A DNA stretch of 64,000 nt from Bacteroidales bacterium 6E (lineage in GTDB: Bacteria; Bacteroidota; Bacteroidia; Bacteroidales; Prolixibacteraceae). The notes below the pieces were generated by a model. The model searched no databases and was not told the DNA's origin. It worked only from the letters and a program-made list of their open reading frames with translations. The position numbers and the translations under genes are program-made. The DNA is taken from positions 29,306 through 93,305 of the forward strand of contig DF970672.1 in assembly GCA_001270045.2 (NCBI GenBank), in the 5' to 3' direction. This document shows positions 49,357-57,595 of the stretch, one piece after another (position 1 is the stretch's first letter; each line of letters starts with the position of its first letter).

Positions 49357-50739
49357 ATGTCAAACCTAAAGGGTAGTTGGTCGATAGTTAGTGTTTGGGT
49401 AAGCATTTTAATTGTTGCTGCGACCATTTATTCGTCAGGATACTGGAATGATAAGGGGAGGGTCATAGCATCGGATGTGATTGATTATTACGGGTATCTT
49501 CCCGCTACTTTTGTCTTCAAGGATCTGGGGGTTGATAAGGCAGAAACCATAGAAAGTGGCACCTTTTATACTTTTCGTTTGCCAAATGGCAACAATATCT
49601 TTAAGATGTCGATGGGAATGGCTTTTGCATACTTGCCGTTTTTTGTTGCCGGGCACTATGGGGCTCATTTTTTTGATTACCCTACTGATGGTTTTTCAGA
49701 GCCCTACAGGCTGGCTTTACTATTGGGGGGCTTACTTTACTTCAGTATGGGGATGCTGGTTTTAAGGAAAATTTTAATGCGTACTTTCCCTGAAAAAATA
49801 TCAGCGCTTACTTTAATTGCCATCGGATTGGGAACCAATCTGTTTTATTATGCCAGTGATGAGGGGACTATGTCGCATGTATACAGTTTCGCACTCATTA
49901 GTGCTTTTTTGTGGCATACCATTCGTTGGCATGAGAATCCTTCGGCCTTGAGGTTATTGTTTCTTGGAATTTTGGCTGGTTGGATTACCTTAATCCGGCC
50001 ATCAAACATCATCATTTTAATGATATTCATGCTTTATGGAGCGTGGTCATGGGCTACATTCAAGGATAAGATCCTACTATACTTCAGAAAGTTCGATTGG
50101 TTCCTTCTCATGTTTGCAGGGTTCTTACTTCCATGGGTCCCTCAATTTTTATATAATATTTATTTCACTGACCAATTGTTTTTCTATTCGTATAACGATG
50201 AAGGTTTTTTCTTCAACAATCCTCAGATTATAAATGGTTTGTTTAGTTATCGGAAGGGTTGGCTTGTGTATACTCCCTTGATGGCTTTTGCCATTGTCGG
50301 CCTTCCTGTTCTTTTTCGAAAACATAAAGAGTTGGCCTGGCCGCTGGCTATTTATACATCTGTGAATATGTTTATCATTTTTTCATGGTGGTGTTGGTGG
50401 TATGGTGGGTCTTACGGCCAGAGACCAATGATTGATTCCTACGGGTTGATGGCTATTCCCATGGCTTACACGTTCCAATGGGCTTTGTCGGGACAAAAAT
50501 GGAAAATAGCTGGATTTACCGCCTTCATTTTTCTGCTTGTCGGTCTGAACCAGTTCCAAATACGAAAATATCGTAAGGGATCAATCCATTTTGCTGATAT
50601 GACTTGTAAAGCATATTGGCATTCATTTATGTCCGTCAGACCCCGGCCTGGTTTCTACGACCTGCTGGAAACTCCTGATTACTCGAAAGCAAAACAGGGG
50701 ATTTATGAAATTTTGCCGAAAGAGGATCCTTCCAATTAA
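49357..50739 (+). CDS. Multi-spanning membrane protein, GT-C-like (paralogue of the 37-kb gene)
   Basis: A 460-residue membrane protein with about ten hydrophobic segments, started at MSNLKGSWSI; an overlapping upstream start inside the VTC gene is less likely. After TM1 the loop has ASDVIDYYGYLPATF, comparable to SDPHGYYQYLPAFF in its paralogue near 37.5 kb. Other shared pieces: TMSHVYSF, LIRPSNIIIL, RKGWLVYTP, SWWCWWYGGSYG. It is the fourth gene of the CotH-DUF4956-VTC operon. The layout points to a GT-C enzyme acting on lipid-linked donors, but no activity is known. It ends 5 bp from the convergent GT39-like gene. Confidence 0.75.
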   Translation: MSNLKGSWSIVSVWVSILIVAATIYSSGYWNDKGRVIASDVIDYYGYLPATFVFKDLGVDKAETIESGTFYTFRLPNGNNIFKMSMGMAFAYLPFFVAGHYGAHFFDYPTDGFSEPYRLALLLGGLLYFSMGMLVLRKILMRTFPEKISALTLIAIGLGTNLFYYASDEGTMSHVYSFALISAFLWHTIRWHENPSALRLLFLGILAGWITLIRPSNIIILMIFMLYGAWSWATFKDKILLYFRKFDWFLLMFAGFLLPWVPQFLYNIYFTDQLFFYSYNDEGFFFNNPQIINGLFSYRKGWLVYTPLMAFAIVGLPVLFRKHKELAWPLAIYTSVNMFIIFSWWCWWYGGSYGQRPMIDSYGLMAIPMAYTFQWALSGQKWKIAGFTAFIFLLVGLNQFQIRKYRKGSIHFADMTCKAYWHSFMSVRPRPGFYDLLETPDYSKAKQGIYEILPKEDPSN

Positions 50740-50744
50740 ATAGT

Positions 50745-52157
50745 TTACTCAGAGTCAATATAAATCTCACCCCAGGCATGCTTGTTTTCAAATCGCTTTA
50801 AGAGTAACATTTCAGATTTTATGGAGTCAATCTGGCTCCTGTCGTCATAGAACGTGGATTCGTGTACAAAAATCCTGGACTGTCTGAAATTTTTAATATC
50901 TTTTACATTCGTGAACCCTTCGTTAGTTCGCGTATAGCCAAGGTTGGGATTTCTCAAAGCAAAAATCATGTTAAAGCTTGCTGAAATGGGTTCGTCTTTC
51001 CATCCCTGGTCTTCCATAAATTCGACCATTTCCATATGGAGCTGCACTACTTCAATATACCCTAAATCGCTGTCAGCATTTGATTTTTTTGTAAAGGAGT
51101 AAAAGGCTGGTATTGCTGTGAGAATTAAAACAATAGCCAGATTGATTACTTTGTTTTGAAAACCTGCTTTACTAATTACCGAAGACGCAATGATCATAAA
51201 TAAGACGATCATGCTAAGCATGTATCTTTGTGTATAAAAATTCAAAGAAGAGAATGCAATAAATGTGATCATTAGAAGCAGGATAACGATTATAAATGAG
51301 GATAATTTGCAATTCCCCCTCCTGAAGCAGATTAGTCCCAGAGCAACCAAAGTTGCAATCAAAATGATCGCACGCCCGCAGTTCACAAGTATGCCTGAAA
51401 GCGCAATTTGTATCTTCCTCATCACTTCAGATATGGATATAGTTATATATCCAAGATGGTCATCAAAGAACCACGAGCCAAACTCAAGTTTGTGAAGTAT
51501 CAAAAAGCCTATATAAGATAGCAATGGAACAGCGATTTGAACACTTTCAATGATGTAAGGGCGGGATTCTCTACCTGGTTTCAAATAGTAAAGCAGGTGT
51601 GTTATAAGAAATGTTGCTATAAACACGATGGAAGTTTCTTTAGTCATTACCATGGCGGTGCCTGACATGATGAAAATCCAGAAATTTCGGGATAAGTATG
51701 CGTTAAGGGAAATTACAAGAAGGAGTGCCACCAGCATCTCAGGCAGGAACATGGCTGCCTGGGCCAGAAACAACTGTTGGACAGCTATAAGCAATATCCC
51801 TATGTTCGCTGCAGCAAGGGAGACATGCCTTTTAAGAAGTGCCCAGGATGCAACAAGAACTCCCGAGGAGATTAACATTGGCAATAAGCGAAGCAAAAAA
51901 ATATTAAGACCTGTGACATTCATCCAAACGGAAGAAATAAAAAAGAAAAACAACGGATGACCTTTGGCATCCCAGAGAGGTAAGGCACCGGGAAGCAGGC
52001 CGGGGCCGGTTTCATGCATTTTTTGGATTGCAGGGAAATAGGACCAGGCCTCATCCCAGAAAAAGGGCAGGTGAAGGTATGGAAGCTTGACTATCCATAG
52101 AAACAGAATGGGTAAGATAATAAAATAAGTTTCTGTTTTTTTCAGAAGATCTTTCAT
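50745..52157 (-). CDS. GT39-like (PMT_2/ArnT) glycosyltransferase family membrane protein
   Basis: A 470-residue polytopic protein with about ten to twelve hydrophobic segments. FFWDEAWSYFP (32-42) holds the acidic D35-E36 pair that follows TM1 in GT39/ArnT-type enzymes, and GHPLFFFFISS provides the second luminal motif. A hydrophilic C-terminal domain (about 385-470) follows. These enzymes transfer a sugar from polyprenyl phosphate onto lipid A, protein or glycans. The adjacent gene on the same strand (52.2-54.2 kb) is a further GT-C protein, so a joint pathway is likely. Confidence 0.85.
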   Translation of the reverse strand: MKDLLKKTETYFIILPILFLWIVKLPYLHLPFFWDEAWSYFPAIQKMHETGPGLLPGALPLWDAKGHPLFFFFISSVWMNVTGLNIFLLRLLPMLISSGVLVASWALLKRHVSLAAANIGILLIAVQQLFLAQAAMFLPEMLVALLLVISLNAYLSRNFWIFIMSGTAMVMTKETSIVFIATFLITHLLYYLKPGRESRPYIIESVQIAVPLLSYIGFLILHKLEFGSWFFDDHLGYITISISEVMRKIQIALSGILVNCGRAIILIATLVALGLICFRRGNCKLSSFIIVILLLMITFIAFSSLNFYTQRYMLSMIVLFMIIASSVISKAGFQNKVINLAIVLILTAIPAFYSFTKKSNADSDLGYIEVVQLHMEMVEFMEDQGWKDEPISASFNMIFALRNPNLGYTRTNEGFTNVKDIKNFRQSRIFVHESTFYDDRSQIDSIKSEMLLLKRFENKHAWGEIYIDSE

Positions 52158-52176
52158 GCTTCATTTACTTAAGTTT

Positions 52177-54243
52177 CTATATATGTCTGATTCTTTTTAT
52201 GGTCAGGTCATCAAAAAAGGCAGTACTTTTCTTTCTGTTCCAGATAAAGATTTTAAAATCTTTGGTCATGTTTTCATTGGGTCTGAACTTTATCCGGATC
52301 AATTGCCAACCTTGTTCATCCTTCAATAAATAATCCCTTTCCGCTTTATAAAAAATCGAAGCATCTGATGCAGATACAACAAAAAGAGGCCAAAGGTCAT
52401 CTGATTTTCTCCAGATAGAAATTTCGTATTCTGAGTCAGTGTGCAGATTATCAAGTTTATAATCTATCGCATACTCAGTGTGGGGTTCAATCTTAAACGA
52501 ATATTCTCCGCTTCTGGCAGCTTCGCGTGATCTGATCCACGCTCCACCAAAGCGTTCGCCATCTGCCCCAACTATGTACTCTCCATCTTCGCTGAGCCTT
52601 TCTGCACCGCAGCTTATAACAATACTTGTGTCAGTCAGGATTTCCCTTAATTTCTGAAAATACTTTGTTGTATCGAGTTCATAGATCGCCATAATCCGGC
52701 CTTGGTATATCCTGTTCAAAGGAATACCCCTATCCGAAAGTATGTTGATTTCTTCATCGTTCTTCGGCATGCCTGTGAAAAGAACTTTTCTGCCAACAAA
52801 ATTGGTAATATCGGATGCCTGAATCTCAGCCTGCCAGTTTGCCAAACGATTGTCGTAGAAGTCGTAAAACCAAGCGTCGGGATATTTTTCCTTCAGGAAA
52901 GGAAGTATTTTTCTTTTGGTATAGACATCTCCGAAATTGAGTGCAGAATACTTGTTTAATGAAAATGGATAGAAATGAATGATTTTATGGTCAGGGTAGT
53001 GCTGTTTGATGAAAAGCAGTGTTGTATCCATTTCAAGGTTGGTAATTCGATACCCCTCGTTTGCATATTGAATTTGGGGAGGTCGTTTTACCAACAAGAA
53101 TATCGCAAGGATTAAAAAGGCTGCCAGAATTGGATTCCCAAATTTTGTGTAACTGAGACTGACGGCAGTCAGTTTGATGGAAACAATCAATAATAAGGAA
53201 GAGAGAAGCAGAACCGGAATCAGGTAATGGTTTGCATTATATTGCTTGGCTACCAAAAGAATACCAAAAATGGAGGATGCCTGAAGGCCTATCAATGCTT
53301 TAAACCACAAACTGTTTTGCAAAGGTTGCCTGGTATATAGTTTTACGATACCAATAAATACGACAAGGATAAAGCTTAAAGCCAGAATAAGCGTAAAAAC
53401 CTGATTGGTCAACAAAATTTTCAGGATGTTTGGGAAATAAGTGGCTGTATCAATAAATCCAGCAGTGCCCTGTCCGTATTTCCCAGTGTTCATTATAAGT
53501 CTGACGAACCAATAATACATATTTTCATATTCAGGAATGGCCGGGATGGTGAACAGAATGAACGAGAATGGAAGGGAACCGACATAAAGCAATTTCTTTT
53601 TCCAACCTGAAAGAATAAGAATTGGGAAGATTGCCAAAGGCAGAAAAGTTGCTTTGGTACCTAACCCGAATCCGATTGTAAGTGCATATAGCCACACAAA
53701 TTTTAGTCGGTTAGGGTGAGGATCATGCAAATGGAAAATTGTCACGAGCATAAACGCAAGACTTGCCAAAACTAGCATTGGCTCTGGCGATACTTTTGTC
53801 CAGGCATGGTCAAGCAAGTTTTCAGAAAAGAAAACGTTTAGTTGTAATAATAATGCAGCCCCTATCAGACTGGTTTTTCGGAAGGTAATATAGCCCAACA
53901 GAAGAATCATCAGCGTGTTGAGAACCATGATTACGATTCGCGTATTTCTGACAAACAGGTCTGGAGAATCAAGAACATGGTCGGTGAGTGATTCAGCACT
54001 GGAATTGCTGACCAAATGGGTGATCCAGATGACGGCAGCTTCGAGCTGCATAACTGTTGTTCCGGGGTTGTCAATATGGCCGACACTTTTCCCCTGACAA
54101 ATAGCAAGCGCATTTACAAGGTATATATATTCAGGGTCGTTGGCAAAATGAGCTCTGTTTTGCTGACTTCCAAAAGTCAGAAAAAGAAGCGGAATGAAAA
54201 GTGTCAATAATCCTTTGTAGTTATTCCAAAATGCTTTCTTCAT
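52177..54243 (-). CDS. GT-C-like membrane protein with C-terminal jelly-roll domain
   Basis: A 688-residue protein from the start MKKAFWNNYKG, 1 bp after the stop of the GT2 gene; a longer frame overlaps that gene. About ten hydrophobic segments fill residues 10-400, with an acidic loop after TM1 (FANDPEYIYLVNAL). The last 150 residues form a soluble domain (SGEYSFKIEPHTEY, GWQLIRIKFRPNE, FFDDLTIKR) that matches the N-terminal domain of the CotH lipoprotein (SGEFSAELTPLRPY, GWEKIQLECFIPP, FVDDFEVNH). It is probably a sugar transferase with a carbohydrate-binding module on the outer face of the membrane. Downstream is the GT39-like gene. Confidence 0.75.
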   Translation of the reverse strand: MKKAFWNNYKGLLTLFIPLLFLTFGSQQNRAHFANDPEYIYLVNALAICQGKSVGHIDNPGTTVMQLEAAVIWITHLVSNSSAESLTDHVLDSPDLFVRNTRIVIMVLNTLMILLLGYITFRKTSLIGAALLLQLNVFFSENLLDHAWTKVSPEPMLVLASLAFMLVTIFHLHDPHPNRLKFVWLYALTIGFGLGTKATFLPLAIFPILILSGWKKKLLYVGSLPFSFILFTIPAIPEYENMYYWFVRLIMNTGKYGQGTAGFIDTATYFPNILKILLTNQVFTLILALSFILVVFIGIVKLYTRQPLQNSLWFKALIGLQASSIFGILLVAKQYNANHYLIPVLLLSSLLLIVSIKLTAVSLSYTKFGNPILAAFLILAIFLLVKRPPQIQYANEGYRITNLEMDTTLLFIKQHYPDHKIIHFYPFSLNKYSALNFGDVYTKRKILPFLKEKYPDAWFYDFYDNRLANWQAEIQASDITNFVGRKVLFTGMPKNDEEINILSDRGIPLNRIYQGRIMAIYELDTTKYFQKLREILTDTSIVISCGAERLSEDGEYIVGADGERFGGAWIRSREAARSGEYSFKIEPHTEYAIDYKLDNLHTDSEYEISIWRKSDDLWPLFVVSASDASIFYKAERDYLLKDEQGWQLIRIKFRPNENMTKDFKIFIWNRKKSTAFFDDLTIKRIRHI

Positions 54244-54244
54244 A

Positions 54245-55225
54245 TTATTCCGCAATATGATTGGCAGTTGATGACCCACTATCAAAAATTTCTTTTACGA
54301 TATAGATTGGTCGGGCTTTTTGCTCTTCAAAAAGATAACCCACATAGATGCCAATGATGCCAATGATAAAAAAAAGAATCGAAAAACTGAAAGTAACGAA
54401 AAGGACGATGGTGGTATAGCCTGAAGGGGGCGTTTCACCAAAGAAATAAACTCCTAAAGTGTATACACCCAACAATATGGAAAAAAAAGCAAAAATGAAT
54501 CCGAACCAAATGCCCAGGTAAAGTGGGGCCTTTGAGAATGAAGTAAGGGCTTCAGAGCTTAGAATCAGGAGCCTTGCCGGTGAGTATTTTGTTTTTCCAG
54601 CTTGTCGTTTGGGGGCGTCAAATTCAAGTGAGGTATGGTTGAATCCTACTGTTTGAATGATACTTCTCAGAAACCGCGTCTTTTCTCGATAATTGCTCCG
54701 GAGTATCTCAGCAACCTTTCCGGAAACCAAAAAAAAGTCGGAGGAGTTATCACTGATTTTTTCTTTTGAAAGAAAATTAAAAAGTCGATAGAAGTTTTTT
54801 GAAAGAAATCTTTGCCAATTTGTATTACCGTAATTTATTTTTCGGGCCATAGTGACAATTTCAAATCCTTCCCTGAATTTCCCGATCATTGAAGGAATCA
54901 TACTTAAAGGATGCTGCAAATCTGCATCCATGCATATGACAGCATCACCTTTGGCATGATCGATACCAGCAATCATGGCAGCCTCATGCCCGAAATTTCT
55001 TGAGAACCGGATGAGCTTTAGAGTATGCCTGTTAACCACATTATTGTCAATAAATGTTTTGATACTTTTTGCTGAAGAATCTGAACTGCCGTCGTCAACA
55101 AAAATTACCTCAAATTCAACTACTGCGTCCTTAAAAAGTCGAAGTATCTCCTGAAACAATAATTCCAGTGATTCATTTTCATTGAATACTGAAAAAACTA
55201 TTGTAATTTTTTTGGGACGATTCAT
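54245..55225 (-). CDS. GT2 family glycosyltransferase with two C-terminal TM helices (GtrB/ArnC-like)
   Basis: A 326-residue membrane-attached GT-A enzyme. It has the start ITIVFSVFNENES, VDDGSSDSS, FSRNFGHEAAMIAG and the DxD in CMDADLQHPLS. Two hydrophobic segments lie near 232-255 and 268-292, as in GtrB/ArnC-like polyprenyl-phosphate sugar transferases. It likely makes undecaprenyl-phosphate-linked sugar used by the GT-C proteins in the next genes. It is the first gene of the three-gene minus-strand unit and is divergent from the 767-residue membrane protein. Confidence 0.93.
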   Translation of the reverse strand: MNRPKKITIVFSVFNENESLELLFQEILRLFKDAVVEFEVIFVDDGSSDSSAKSIKTFIDNNVVNRHTLKLIRFSRNFGHEAAMIAGIDHAKGDAVICMDADLQHPLSMIPSMIGKFREGFEIVTMARKINYGNTNWQRFLSKNFYRLFNFLSKEKISDNSSDFFLVSGKVAEILRSNYREKTRFLRSIIQTVGFNHTSLEFDAPKRQAGKTKYSPARLLILSSEALTSFSKAPLYLGIWFGFIFAFFSILLGVYTLGVYFFGETPPSGYTTIVLFVTFSFSILFFIIGIIGIYVGYLFEEQKARPIYIVKEIFDSGSSTANHIAE

Positions 55226-55290
55226 TTAGTCAGGCATTAAAACCCTGTAAATATAGCTTATTTTGTAAAAGGAAATAAAATGAAGCCGAT

Positions 55291-57594
55291 ATGAAGAACC
55301 GGTTGTATGGGGTGGTACTCACAGCATTCCTTTCGCTGACAATGGTTATTTTGTTATTCTTTCATGTATGGAGGTCCCCCAATCATGCTTTCTTCGCAAA
55401 TGAAGGAGATGGATTAAAGGCATATTATGGTGCCATTTTTCATGCGGAGTATGATACAATGGCGATGCGCACTGTGGCAATGAATTATCCCCATGGTGAA
55501 ATGATTTCATTTACTGACAGTCAGCCACTTCTTGTGAATTTTATCCGTTTCTTCTCTGAAACGTTTACTGATATTACATCCCATACAGTGGCAATAATAA
55601 ACATTGCCATGTTATTGTCAGTGGTGCTGGGAGCCATTTTTTTACTTCTGCTTTTTTGTGAGGCCGGTACAAGTTGGTGGTATGCTGCGCCAGTAGCCAC
55701 CGGCATTGCGTTACTTTCACCACAAATCGCGCGGATGGGGGGACATTATTCTCTTGCCTGGGTTTTTTGGATTCCTTTGATGATATGGCTGATTATACGA
55801 TTCGATAAATCGAGATGGATGATCTATACCTTTCTGATTGGACTTGTAACCCTTATTGCAGGATTTATGCATCTGTATTTCGTTGCATTTTTCGGATTTT
55901 TACTCGGAGGTTATTGGTTCTTTCGCTTTTTTTGGTATCGAAAGGCAGGAACATTCTGGTACCGGGATATACTTCACATCTTCGCACAATTTGTAATCCC
56001 TGTGCTTTTGCTTCAGTTTTTGATTTTCCTGAATGACGACGTAGTTGATAGACCTATGTGGCCCTTCGGCTTATGGAGTAATCTTGCCCATCCTGTAGCA
56101 CTTTTTTTCCCATCCTCGCCTCCATATGGATTTGTTCCCAAGGTACTAACCGTTTTTAACCATATTTCTTGGGAAAGTTGGTCTTTCATAGGTTCTGTTG
56201 CGGTTCTCGGATTTTTTACCGGAATATTTATGATGGTATCGAAAATCTTTAAAAAAGAGGTAACCCATCGCGTTGTGCATATCGGCATCATAAATATTTT
56301 GTTTTGGGTTTCAGTTTTTGCACTCTTTTTTTCAATGGGATTTCCCTTCATCCTGGGGCTGAAGGAGATTGCTGAGCAAATAGGGCCGCTTCGTCAGATC
56401 AGGGTTTTGGCAAGGTTTGCCTGGATATTTTATTATATGATTAACCTGGTCGTTTTTGTTGCTTTATTCCGAAAAGCGTTTGTGCAGCCAGCATCTTTGC
56501 TTTGGAAGATTATCGGAGTAGTAGCAGTTGTGATGTTATGGGTTGAAGGAGTCTTTTTCTCGCATTACGTTTCAAAAAGCATCAGAAATGAGGTGCCCGG
56601 ATTTTCAATTAATGCTGAACCAGGTCAAGTGGAACGATGGATGTTGGATATTCATCCGGGCGATTTTCAGGCAATGATCCCTTTGCCCTACTTTCATACA
56701 GGATCAGAAAATCTTTGGATTGACGGGGGTAATGATGTCGTTAAAACTACCATGGCTGTTTCGCTAAAAACAGGTCTTCCAACAACAGGTGTTTTGTTGA
56801 GCAGGACTTCGATATCTCAGACATACCAGAATTATGCCCTGCATACTGAGCCACTTGAACGTTTAGAATTTCCAGATTACCTGCCCGATGAACGTCCCCT
56901 CCTGATTCTGCTCATAAACGGTTATACTCCATCTTATCCTGAAAGAATTATGCTTCAGGAAGCGACACGGGTGTCAGATACAGATCGGTTTGCTCTTTAT
57001 AGCTTGCCTGTTTCGGCAATACGTCGTTTAAACATAATTTACAGGGAACAGGTTTTGGAGCAGTATCAGCAAGTCCCGTTAACAGTGGTAAATAATTGGA
57101 ATGTTCTAAGGTCTGATTTGTTGTTCTGGACAGATTCATTTGATGATAGGAAATACGATAATCCGTTTTCCGGAGATGGGGCTTATGAGTTTAAATCCGG
57201 AGATTGGAGATCTTTTTGGCAAGGAACAGTCAATGGCTCCGATGAGATTAATCAAATCCTGATATCCTTTTGGGTAAAGGATTACAGGAGTGATGCAGTG
57301 ATGCGCACAGAATTAGGAATTATAAAGGATTTACTGGTGGAGGACGATGGGCCTGTCAATCGTTTTGATTTCTTTAGTCATATAAAAGCTTTCAAAGGGA
57401 ATTGGGCACTTGTGGAATTTCAGGTTCCAATATCAGCCGGTGAATCTTTAATTGAGTTGGTTGTTCGCAACCGTGTGCTTCCTTCAGCTGAGATTGTCCT
57501 TGATGAACTGATGATCCGGCAGGCAGGACAGGATTTATATAGAGAAAGCGAAGACTGGTTGATATACAATAACAGGGTTGTGCTGATGCGTTGA
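55291..57594 (+). CDS. Large multi-spanning membrane protein with soluble C-terminal domain (GT-C-like)
   Basis: A 767-residue protein. About eleven hydrophobic segments lie at 8-430, with FFANEGDGLKAYYGAIF in the first loop holding acidic residues typical of GT-C enzymes. A soluble C-terminal part (about 435-767) follows. Its last 140 residues (GAYEFKSGDW, GNWALVEFQVPIS, IVLDELMIRQ) look like a jelly-roll module related, more weakly, to those of the CotH lipoprotein and the 52-54 kb GT-C protein. Function unknown; probably glycan assembly at the outer face of the inner membrane. It stops 1 bp from the convergent ccoI gene. Confidence 0.7.
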   Translation: MKNRLYGVVLTAFLSLTMVILLFFHVWRSPNHAFFANEGDGLKAYYGAIFHAEYDTMAMRTVAMNYPHGEMISFTDSQPLLVNFIRFFSETFTDITSHTVAIINIAMLLSVVLGAIFLLLLFCEAGTSWWYAAPVATGIALLSPQIARMGGHYSLAWVFWIPLMIWLIIRFDKSRWMIYTFLIGLVTLIAGFMHLYFVAFFGFLLGGYWFFRFFWYRKAGTFWYRDILHIFAQFVIPVLLLQFLIFLNDDVVDRPMWPFGLWSNLAHPVALFFPSSPPYGFVPKVLTVFNHISWESWSFIGSVAVLGFFTGIFMMVSKIFKKEVTHRVVHIGIINILFWVSVFALFFSMGFPFILGLKEIAEQIGPLRQIRVLARFAWIFYYMINLVVFVALFRKAFVQPASLLWKIIGVVAVVMLWVEGVFFSHYVSKSIRNEVPGFSINAEPGQVERWMLDIHPGDFQAMIPLPYFHTGSENLWIDGGNDVVKTTMAVSLKTGLPTTGVLLSRTSISQTYQNYALHTEPLERLEFPDYLPDERPLLILLINGYTPSYPERIMLQEATRVSDTDRFALYSLPVSAIRRLNIIYREQVLEQYQQVPLTVVNNWNVLRSDLLFWTDSFDDRKYDNPFSGDGAYEFKSGDWRSFWQGTVNGSDEINQILISFWVKDYRSDAVMRTELGIIKDLLVEDDGPVNRFDFFSHIKAFKGNWALVEFQVPISAGESLIELVVRNRVLPSAEIVLDELMIRQAGQDLYRESEDWLIYNNRVVLMR

Positions 57595-57595
57595 A

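Noticed and set aside
54244..54285. A longer N-terminus for the 52-54 kb GT-C protein
   Set aside because: It would overlap the GT2 gene by about 41 bp, while MKKAFWNN gives a normal membrane start 1 bp after the GT2 stop.
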